From contig CM043942.1 in the NCBI GenBank assembly GCA_014529385.2, forward strand, positions 56,607,340-56,671,339: a stretch of 64,000 nt of DNA, given 5' to 3'. Shown here piece by piece: positions 30,501-39,556 of the stretch. A model generated the notes under the pieces. That model made no database searches. It had not been told where the DNA came from and worked only from the letters and a program-made list of their open reading frames with translations. The position numbers were made by a program, and so were the translations under genes. Numbering within the stretch: the stretch's first letter is position 1; every line of letters starts with the position of its first letter. The DNA is from Adiantum capillus-veneris. Lineage: Eukaryota; Streptophyta; Polypodiopsida; Polypodiales; Pteridaceae.

Positions 30501-30974
30501 AATTTTTACTCTAGTGAGAGCATAGCAGTGTGAATAGCTCTACACAAAACGTAAAATTATAATTTTGTTTCATTATATTCATTTTGAAGTGAGAGAAAAT
30601 CTCTACACATCAAAATCGAACATTAAATTACATAAAATTAATTTTTATGTAATTATATTTTTAAACCAATTATCTCATGTGAGAGTACACTCTACACACA
30701 ACGATAATATCTTACTTTTTTTTTAGTAGTCACTTTCAAGTGTCAATTAATTGAACACATTGACAAGTGATTCTTATAATTACAGTTTGTATCAGGTGAG
30801 AGATTAAACTCTTCACAAAATACAAACTTTCAACTATTTACTAAGTTTTTCAAAACAAATTCATATATTTGAATCACAAAACTTAAAATTCTATTGAATT
30901 TTATTTTTTATTAAATTCAAATTGTTTTATTTTTTCACAAATTACTTTTTTGATCGTTTGGTGAGAGTACTCAC
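30501..30974 (-). repeat. Right subterminal hairpin array of the hAT element
   Basis: Five hairpins: 30,501-30,559, 30,581-30,616, 30,669-30,708, 30,784-30,828 and a short one at 30,961-30,974 (GTGAGAGTACTCAC). In the first four the left arm ends GTGAGAG and the right arm begins CTCTACAC or CTCTTCAC, the exact reverse of the polarity at the left side. Outer arms differ but pair within each hairpin (ATTTTGA/TCAAAAT, AGTTTGTAT/ATACAAACT, ATTATC/GATAAT). Confidence 0.75.
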
Positions 30975-31098
30975 ATGGAAAACACTGACTGTGAAAGCTG
31001 GTGTGAGGCCTGTCGCGTGCTGCTATATATACTAACATATTTGATCATTATAATTTTTGATCGAAAATAATTTCGATTGAAAAATTAAGAAGTTATAC

Positions 31099-31141
31099 GA
31101 TTAGCCGTTTATGCTAATGTGGCACAATATAATACAGCCGT
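31099..31141 (+). repeat. Repeat unit interrupted by element 3 (left side)
   Basis: GATTAGCCGTTTATGCTAAT and the following text match GATTAGCCGTGTATGCCGAT at 39,474-39,518, in the same orientation. Together they are two tandem units at the border of the CACTA remnant, separated by the insertion of element 3. Confidence 0.6.
31138..31141. other. Target duplication CCGT (element 3, left)
   Basis: CCGT before TGTCAGG at 31,142; repeated at 39,463-39,466 directly after the 3' LTR end. Confidence 0.7.
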
Positions 31142-32280
31142 TGTCAGGAGTTTTTTGGAGCAAGGGATTGCGCATATGTACATATACATGCATGGTGCAT
31201 CAAATAAAGGATTGTCCATTTTCCTTAGCCAGGTGGTTATGTGGGGCCCACACGTGTACAGGTAGGACAACATGTACATAGTGCAGCGATTTTCACTATT
31301 ACCAGTACCAGTGTGTTTTTTATACAATAATGAGAAGTTGGTAGCGCGTAAAACTTCTCGAGGAAGCTATCCACGGGCCGACGACGTGAGGTCAGCAGGT
31401 GCGTCAGATGGCATCTAGTGGCGTCAGGAGGGCGAACGAGGTCAATATTTGCACGCAGATGAGGACGGACACAACGTGGGTGTTTTCTGGTGAGAGTTAT
31501 GCAGAAAGGTCATCATTAGGACCACTTTTTGGGGCCACTTCACGTGGTGGCGAGATGCATTATTGGAAAAAAGCTGAGTGCCAGGTGTGCGAATGATGCA
31601 AAAAGGTGACAACTATGCACTGCGAGGTCAGTTTTTGGCCTGTTCGGGGTCCGTTTGAGGTCATCTAAAAGGCCAAGGGTGCCCAACTAATAAAGCTAAG
31701 TGTGGGAACTGAAAAAACAGAGAGAAGACCAGAAAAAATGTGGAGAAGAGAGGAGGAACAGCCGCAGGTGTGTTTTTGCCCATTTTGGAGCCTGTTTTGG
31801 CCGTAAACTGCTCATCCGAGGTCAGATTTGAGCACTTTGAAATTGTAGACTGGGGTTTTGGGCCATTCCGGACGCGATGGCGCTGTCCATTTTGCCAAAT
31901 TCCTCACTCTTTTCCTGCTGTTTTTCTGTGTAAGTTTCTCCTATGAGCGAAGTTTCTGCTCCAGTTTGTGATTGTATCTGGTATCTTTTACCCATATTGT
32001 GTGAGCTATTTGCCCCATTGGTGTTGGCCCAAGCTCATTTGTATCTAAACATCAGAAATTCTCCTCTGTTGAGCTGAGTTTTTTGAGTGTGTGTGTGTGT
32101 GTGTGTGTGTGGAGTGGGCAAGTGGATAGTCTCTCTCCTCTCACTCCAGAGGTGTGTTCCCTGTCTCGGCCAGGTGTGTTGTGTAAGCCGAGTGGTGCCC
32201 CATAGTGTGTGTGTGTATCTTCCCAAGAGTGTGTGTCGGGTCGTTATAGAGGCGCTGTGTGTGTTTTCATCCCGCTCACA
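31142..32280 (+). repeat. 5' LTR of element 3
   Basis: TGTCAGG...CCGCTCACA, 1,139 bp. From 31,205 it is nearly identical to 38,384-39,462. It contains a (GT)n run of about 24 bp at 32,087-32,110 (30 bp in the 3' copy). Confidence 0.9.
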
Positions 32281-32283
32281 TTC

Positions 32284-32300
32284 TTTTGGCGCCCCCACGG
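32284..32300 (+). promoter_or_regulatory. Primer-binding site of element 3
   Basis: TTTTGGCGCCCCCACGG follows the LTR end CCGCTCACA after three bases. It resembles the TTTGGCGCCCACCGTGGGG type found in Tat-lineage elements. Confidence 0.6.
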
Positions 32301-32323
32301 AGGATCTTCTTCGAGTACCTTCT

Positions 32324-32408
32324 GCTTCGAGCTTCGAGCTTCGAGCTTCGGGATTACAGATTACAGATTACAGGTTACAGGTTGCAGGTTGCAGATTACA
32401 GGTTACAG
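32324..32408 (+). repeat. Two adjacent heptamer tandem repeats
   Basis: GCTTCGA occurs four times (32,324-32,351, the last ending CGG). Then come eight 7-bp units of the ATTACAG/GTTACAG/GTTGCAG type (32,353-32,408). Both sit in the leader just after the primer-binding site. The 3' part of the element has no equivalent. Confidence 0.9.
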
Positions 32409-33343
32409 GGACATGTACAAGTACAGGTGATTCACACAGGTACAGGTAGCTGGAGTACAGTGATATACTAGCAGTGATGTCACTTGCAGTTGTTGTGGGA
32501 ATGCATCACTTGGCGCCTATTTGAGCGCATTGTCTGCTGGATTGTACGTTACTTGTGGAAACTGCCATTGTACGCATTTGTGGAGCCATACTTGGTTGTA
32601 TTTGGCAGTCCCAGCCATTTCTGAGACTTGGTCTGGAAGATAGTCATTTCTGAGACTTGACTATATGCGATTTGCATTAGCCTTCGTGTGAGGGTCGATA
32701 GCGTGAGGTTTTTATTGAGCTGGGGGATTCTCAAATGTGGAGATCCTTTCGGTGATACAGGTAGCTGGAGCACCCTTTTTGTGACCTCGCCATAGGCTAT
32801 GTACTAGTGAGTCCTACTTGATGCTTGGGTTCTATTGTTGACAATTTATGCATATATATACAGTCTATATTTTGGGTTCCTACTGCTCTACTTCTGGGGA
32901 AACTCTGTCGAAATTTTCCCAAGTTATGATGGCTGGTCTTTTGGTATTTTGATCCATTTATGCTGTTATGCTGCTGAAATTCTGGCAAAATCAGAGGTTG
33001 AGTCAGGTGTGCCTTCTTGGGAGCTTCATGGTTGGCTTTAATGGATGATCAAAATGGCCCTCAGTTCACTCCTTTTCATTTAACTCAAAGAATTCAGATT
33101 AATGTTCATGTGTCCAGGAAGATCTTTTTCCAGCAGCGCATAGTCTTTATGTTTGGGCCAAGAAGATTGAGAGAGATCCTGGAATGTCCTTTGCCTGTTG
33201 TAATTCCGATGATCAACTATGAAAACTCATTTGATGTGCATGTGTTTGTTCTCATCTAAAGCTGAGCTCCATTGAAGTTTCTGGGGATTGGGTAGTGAAA
33301 AGTTTTGGGTTCTTGCACGTGTGTTTGAAGGGGTTCTCTAACC
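32409..33343 (+). other. Leader of element 3
   Basis: About 0.94 kb between the heptamer repeats and the gag ATG. Only short unrelated ORFs on both strands; no recognisable gene. Confidence 0.5.
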
Positions 33344-35170
33344 ATGGCTTTCTCTTATCCGGAGTTTCATTGAAGAAGTGATGAAGATGTGGAGGACTTT
33401 TTGGAAAAGATGGAGGTTGCCTGCATTAGCAACCAGATTCATGACCCTACGCAAATGTTACGCCTTCTCCAAATTTGTTTGAAGAGTGATGCACGAGCTT
33501 GGTCCAAAGCATTTGAAGAGGAGTTGTGTATGGCTAATCCACCTATAAGATTGAGTTGGGACAATCTAAGGCATGGATTGGAAGTGGAGTTTGTGAAGAT
33601 AGAAGATCCTGACAAAGTGTGGCAAGAAGTACAGGCTTTGGTACAAAAGGAAGGTGAGCCAGTAGATGTGTACATACGAAAGTTTTCATTGGCATGGGAG
33701 CGAATGTGCAAGGCTTTAGCACCACAAGTACCCCCGCCTGACATGATGAAGAAGGACAGGTTCTTGGCTGGTCTTTGGGAGAATATACGTTGGAGAGTAG
33801 AGCTAAAGAAGCCTAGGACATATGAAGATGCACTAGAGGTAGCAAGGAACAAAGAGTGGAAGCTGAGAAAAATGAGCCAGTTAGGGGTGGAGTCTTTGCC
33901 CATGAGGTCTGAATTTCAGCCTATGGACTCTTTACAAGGTCGTATGTCAGGGGTTCATCATGAACCAGTGGTTCCTGTTACTACTCAGGTTATGCCAGCT
34001 GTGGTCACTACAGCAGTGCAAGATGATGGCCTAAGGCAAGACATGAGGCAAGTGGTTGATTTGATGAAGAATCTCAGCCTAAACATGCTAGGTCAAGTGG
34101 GAAATAATCGAGGTCGAGGGCGGTTTGCAAATCATCTAGGAGGTGAAGAAAGACCTAGGAATGGTGCTGGACAAAGCAATGGTAGGTTTTGGAGGCAGAC
34201 GCCCACATGTTATAATTGTGGAGAGTTGGGTCACATCAGCCCGCAATGTGATAAGCCACCAAGGATGGGGGGAGACATGTATCCATTGCCAAGACAGGTG
34301 CTAACTAGGTCAAATGATTATGGCATCGAAATTAAGGGAGACGAAGGAACCAGTGGACTGACCCAGGAGGAAAAGGGAAAGACAAAAGTGCTAAGTGTAG
34401 TCACCTTGGAGAAGGCATCAAATCTAGAGGATACATTAGTGATGCCTATTGGGAAGAGGACCACAGAGGATAAGGAAGGAAGAAGTGCCCCAGGTCCTAG
34501 TAAGAAGAAAGGAAAGAGCCATGAAGGCGAGGATGTCAAGGCCAAGAGGAAAAGGAGAGCTCGTCGAAAGTTTCATGTTTCAGATTTTCCACTAGGGGAT
34601 GGGCAATTAAGTTATGACTTGAGGGAGGATCTGACGAGCAGGAAGGCAGATGTTACTTTTGGGCAGCTTATAGAGATGGTGCCTAAGCTAAAGCGACAGT
34701 GGAAGAGGATGGTTAACCCAATGGAGAAAGAGCCAGAGAGAGGTTCAGTGAAGGTGTTGGCAATGGCTGAGCTACCAGACATTTGTCCAATAGTAGATGT
34801 GTGGCATAAAAGGAAAAATTTGGGACAAGGTTATGTGGATGGCGGAGCCCAAATATGTGTCATAACACACTCATGCGTTGAGAAGATGGGTCTCACAGTG
34901 GCTGGGGTGTCAGACTTCCGGATCAAATTGGCAAATCATCAAAAAGTAAAATGCTTGGGTGTTGTAAAGAGCTTAGAAGTGGAGGCATATGATGCAAAGG
35001 CAGTGGTTGACTTTCATGTGATGCCAGCAGGGTTGGGAGCATATCCTATTATACTGGGCAGACCATGGTTACGTGCAGTGGGAGCTGTTCAAGATTGGCG
35101 ACATGGTACGATTAGCCTCTATGGAAAGACAGGTACCAAGAAGCTTTATAATATGGACACAAGGAAATGA
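33344..35170 (+). pseudogene. Element 3 gag and protease
   Basis: ATG 33,344 (ACCATGG context) opens the frame, TGA at 33,371 breaks it after nine codons, and it then runs to TGA 35,168. The gag core shows LLQICLKSDARAWSKAFEEE, VDVYIRKFSLAWERMC and DRFLAGLWENIRWRVELKKP. One canonical zinc knuckle CYNCGELGHISPQC lies at about 34,207. A basic linker (KAKRKRRARRKFHVSDFPLG) follows. The protease has YVDGGAQICVITHSCVEKMG, FHVMPAGLGAYPIILGRPWL and AVQDW. Its active-site triplet is DGG instead of D[ST]G, a missing hydroxyl residue that may or may not abolish activity. Pol continues in the same frame after the 35,168 stop. Confidence 0.8.
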
Positions 35171-38100
35171 TTAGAGGAGCTTTATGAAGATGAGGATGAA
35201 TCTAGTGATGAAGACTCTTCCACGGTGACAGATGAGGACAGTGATAGCACTACCAGGAGTGATGAGGATGCTGATGTTGCATTTATTTTGATGGACAAAG
35301 AAATCCAGGAGATTGGCTTAGTTGCATTTGCGAATGAGGTTGAAGATGAAAGTGAAGGGCCTTATGAAGTGATTGAAGGGCTGATGCAAACCAAGGTTGA
35401 GTTGTCAAAGAAGCAGAAATTAATGACGCAAATGATTAGTGGAGACCTCTCAGCTATGGAGAAGGGCATATATTTGCACATGCTGGCTAGTTTTCCTGAT
35501 TTGTTCATTACTTCATATGAAGAGATCAGAGGGTTCAAGGGCAAAGAGATGCATATAGAGCTGAAAGAAGGTGCTAAGCCAGTGCGGCAAAGGCTAAGAA
35601 GGATGGGTCAAGAGAAAATGGAAGCCTTGCGGGTAGAGGTGGACAAGTTATTGAAGGCAGGGTTCATAGTTCCAGTGGAGACCACAGAATGGGTGAGTCC
35701 AGTTGTAGTCAGTCCAAAGAAGGATGGGAAGTGGAGAATTTGTGTGGATTTTAAACCCTTAAACGCAGCCACTAAGAAGAACTCATATCCTCTTCCATTC
35801 ATCGATCAGATCTTGGATTCAGTGGCAGGTTATGAGAGGTACAGTGTGTGTGATGGTTTTTCAGGCTATTTTCAATTGAAGATTGCTCTTAAAGACCGCA
35901 CAAAGACCACTTTTATTACGCCATGGGGCTGCTATTGCTACACAGTATTGCCATTTGGGTTGTCAAATGGACCTTCCTTCTATCAAGAGAGAGCGAATTG
36001 GGTGTTGGAACCATTCATTGGTAGTTGTGTTAAAGCTTTTATGGATGACTTCTGTGTTTATAGCAGTAGGGCTGAACACCATGAGAAGCTGCAGATGGTA
36101 TTGGCTCGATATGATGAATGTGGAGGACAACTAAATCCAAAGAAATGTCATCTAGCACAGCCAAGGGTGAAGTTATTGGGCCACATGGTGTCAGAAAATG
36201 GCATTGAGGCTGATCCAGACAAGGTTAAGTCTATTATTCTTCTTCCATCACCTACGAGTACGAAGCAATTGGCAACCTTTATACACAAAGTGAAGTACAT
36301 GGCAAGGTTTATTCCATTGTCGTCTCAGATTCTTTATCCATTACAGCAAGTGGCAAAGCATGATCCATTGCAATGGGATGACAAGTGTGAAGAAGTGTTT
36401 CAAGAGGTGAAAGAGGTGTTAGGGGGTTTGTCAGCCATGCAGGCTCCTGATTGGGAGAAAGTTTTTTATGTAAATCCATCAGTAGGGGATGATGCCATTG
36501 GAGCTATGCTATTGCAAAAGGGGAAGGGCAGCCATTATATGAGGCCAGTGTATTGTGCAAGCCGAGTGAAGTTGGTAGCGGAGAGAAAGTTATCGGAAGT
36601 AGAGCTAGTGATGGCCAGTGTAATATTTTCTTGTCGACGATTTCGTCATTACTTGCTACCACGGCCTTTTGTTTTCTTGACGAGTTATGCCTTTTTGCCA
36701 CAGTTAATTAATGGTATTAACATGTCAAATGTGGTGAAGAAATGGGTAATTGAGCTGCAAGAGTTTGAGTTCTCTTTTCTAGTGGAAGATAGTACAAGGG
36801 CTACCCTAGCTGATTTGTTGACCTACAAGGAGAATCCCCTTATTGTTAAGGAAGAGGTGGTGAGAAAGGTAGTTGAAGAAGTGCCACAGATCAGCAATGC
36901 ACATGTGTTGTTCTTTGATGGTTCATACAGAAAGAGCCATGATGCAGCTTCAGGGGGTATAGCACTTTATGATCCAGAGGGGAAGCTAGTATGCAAGAGA
37001 GGGTTCAAATTGGATGCGCATAGTAACAATGAGGCTGAATATGCTACATTGGAAGCTGGATTACACATTTGTTTGAAGAATGGGGTTCGAAGGTTGAGCA
37101 TAAAAGGTGATGCCTTGTTAGTGGTGAAGTAAGTGATGGGTGTGTGGAAGAGTAAGAACACCTCATTGAAGGAAATGTGCTTCAGAATTAAAGGCCTGTT
37201 AAAAAAGTTTGAAGCATGGAGCATCAGACACATTGAACGTGCTCTAAATGGAGAGGCACATGAAGCAGCTCAAGGCATGATTGGGGAGCTATTTGTGTTG
37301 AGGACCACTTTACCTCTTTATCATGGCCAGGAAAGTTTGGCTCAAGAAGAGGAGTTTTTGCTAACATGAATCATTCCAAAGGAGATTCAGAAGTCTAAGA
37401 AGTATGGCTTTGTGCGTAGAGCATACAGGTACAAATTGATTGGTGATGTCTTATACATGAAAGGGGCTGATCTCGTGTTGAGACGTGTACCTTGGCGGGA
37501 GGAGCTTTACAGAGTGTTGGAAGAGAATCATGAAGGCGCATGTGGTGGCCATTTTGCTCTAAAGATCACCTTGCATAAGGTTTTGCAAGAGGGGTATGTA
37601 TGGCCTAGTTTGCACAAGGATGTTCACCATTGGTGTAGGTCTTGCAATAGGTGTCAAGCATTTGGGAAGAGAGTGTTGAAGCCAGAGCTACGAAAAACCA
37701 TTATGGCGTTTGATGTGTTTGAAAAGTGGGGAATTGATGCAATAGGCCCGTTACCTATCACAAGCAGGGGCAAAAGCTATATTTTGACGGCAGTGGACTA
37801 TCTTTCTAGATGGGCAGAGGCTATAGCAGTAAAACAGATCACTGCAAAGGATGTGGCAAAATTTGTGTATGATGAAATATGTTGCAAGTTTGGGGTGCCA
37901 TTAGAGCTACTTTCAGATAAGGGGCCAGGATTTAGAGCTAAACTGCTAGACTTCTTATGCACAAAGATGAAGATTAAGCACCAGCATACCACTCCTTATT
38001 ACCCACAGTGTAATGGCTTGAATGAAAGATTCAATGGTGAGTTGGTACAAATTCTTTCTAAAGTGACAGAGCACCAAGGAAAGAATTGGGATTTGGAATT

Positions 38101-38386
38101 GCCTAGTGCATTATGGGCTTACTGTACTTCGGTGAAGACAGGTACAGGGTTTACTCCATTTCATTTGGTGTATGGAAAGGAAGCACTATTGCCTGTGGAA
38201 GTAGAGTTGCCTGCGGTCAAGATGTTAGAGAAGTTGCTTGGGCCGCCTAGTGATGCATTCAAAGAGAGGCTCTTGCAGTTACAAGAGGTCCAGTTGGATA
38301 GGATGAGCGCATTGGAGCATTATGGGCAGATGCAGGATAAGACTTTGGCAAAGATAAATGAAAAGGTCAAAAGTACGGGTATCTAA
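35171..38386 (+). pseudogene. Element 3 pol: RT, RNase H, archaeal-like RNase H, integrase
   Basis: Same frame as gag-pro, broken by TAA 37,130 and TGA 37,367. RT: WVSPVVVSPKKDGKWRICVD, YSVCDGFSGYFQLKIALKD, VLPFGLSNGPSFYQ and the catalytic FMDD (36,041). The first RNase H has YVNPSVGDDAIGAML, where the family's D-A-S acid is N, so it is probably inactive. The second RNase H has FFDGSYRKSHDAASGGIALY and NNEAEYATLEAGL, with its acidic residues present. Integrase: H-x-H box (NHEGACGGHFA), CRSCNRC, then the catalytic acids in WGIDAIG, LSDKGPGF and LNERFNGEL. It ends prematurely at the deletion joint (KVKSTGI). It would copy and insert the element, but this copy cannot do so. Confidence 0.85.
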
Positions 38387-39262
38387 AGGATCGTCCATTT
38401 TCCTTAGCCAGGTGGTTATGTGGGGCCCACACGTGTACAGGTAGGACAGCATGTACATAGTGCAGCGATTTTCACTATTACCAGTACCAGTGTGTTTTTT
38501 ATACAATAATGAGAAGTTGGTAGCGCGTAAAACTTCTCGAGGAAGCTATCCACGGGCCGACGACGTGAGGTCAGCAGGTGCGTCAGATGGCATCTAGTGG
38601 CGTCAGGAGGGCGAACGAGGTCAATATTTGCACGCAGATGAGGACGGACACAACGTGGGTGTTTTCTGGTGAGAGTTATGCAGAAAGGTCATCATTAGGA
38701 CCACTTTTTGGGGCACTTCACGTGGTGGCGAGATGCATTATTGGAAAAAAGCTGAGTGCCAGGTGTGCGAATGATGCAAAAAGGTGACAACTATGCACTG
38801 CGAGGTCAGTTTTTGGCCTGTTCGGGGTCCGTTTGAGGTCATCTAAAAGGCCAAGAGTGCCCAACTAATAAAGCTAAGTGTGGGAACTGAAAAAACAGAG
38901 AGAAGACCAGAAAAAATGTGGAGAAGAGAGGAGGAACAGCCGCAGGTGTGTTTTTGCCCACTTTGGAGCCTGTTTTGGCCGTAAACTGCTCATCCGAGGT
39001 CAGATTTGAGCACTTTGAAAGTGTAGATTGGGGTTTTGGGCCATTCCGGACGCGATGGCGCTGTCCATTTTGCCAAATTCCTCACTCTTTTCCTGCTGTT
39101 TTTCTGTGTAAGTTTCTCCTATGAGCGAAGTTTCTGCTCCAGTTTGTGATTGTATCTGGTATCTTTTACCCATATTGTGTGAGCTATTTGCCCCATTGGT
39201 GTTGGCCCAAGCTCATTTGTATCTAAACATCAGAAATTCTCCTCTGTTGAGCTGAGTTTTTT

Positions 39263-39293
<31 letters not shown>

Positions 39294-39462
39294 GAGTGGG
39301 CAAGTGGATAGTCTCTCTCCTCTCACTCCAGAGGTGTGTTCCCTGTCTCGGCCAGGTGTGTTGTGTAAGCCGAGTGGTGCCCCATAGTGTGTGTGTGTAT
39401 CTTCCCAAGAGTGTGTGTCGGGTCGTTATAGAGGCGCTGTGTGTGTTTTCATCCCGCTCACA
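38384..39462 (+). repeat. 3' LTR of element 3 (5' end deleted)
   Basis: 1,079 bp matching 31,205-32,280 almost base for base; the first 63 bp and the polypurine tract are missing. Ends CCGCTCACA before CCGT. Confidence 0.9.
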
Positions 39463-39556
39463 CCGTTTATGGCGATTAGCCGTGTATGCCGATGTGGTAC
39501 CGTACAATACGGCCGTATAATTTAGATAAACGAATAATACACCCATTATTTGCATA
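39463..39556 (+). repeat. CACTA-border repeat, right side of element 3
   Basis: CCGT target duplication, then a second copy of the GATTAGCCG..TATGC.GATGTGG unit with ATACGGCCGTAT, a perfect 12-bp palindrome. Short inverted and direct motifs of this sort are typical of CACTA subterminal regions, but the CACTA terminus itself was not found. Confidence 0.45.

Larger units (their letters stand above)
18036..31000 (-). mobile_element. hAT transposon, split by an LTR retrotransposon
   Basis: The transposase is on the minus strand (28.0-30.0 kb), an accessory ORF remnant is on the plus strand (26.5-27.6 kb), and hairpin-rich subterminal regions lie at both sides (18.04-18.52 plus 25.64-26.22 kb, and 30.5-30.98 kb). 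The left subterminal region continues across 18,524-25,642: a unit of about 293 bp, made from 18,321-18,523 plus 25,647-25,736, is repeated at 25,737-26,03x. Without the 7.1-kb insertion the element would be about 5.8 kb. Exact terminal inverted repeats and the 8-bp target duplication could not be located, so the outer limits are estimates. Confidence 0.6.
31142..39462 (+). mobile_element. Tat-like Ty3/gypsy retrotransposon (element 3)
   Basis: LTRs, primer-binding site, gag, protease, RT, RNase H, a second archaeal-like RNase H and integrase in the Ty3/gypsy order, with a CCGT target duplication. A second RNase H before the integrase is the mark of the Tat lineage. The 3' end is deleted between the integrase C-terminus and the 3' LTR (joint at 38,384), removing the polypurine tract and the first 63 bp of the LTR. 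Four stops interrupt an otherwise single frame. Confidence 0.9.
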
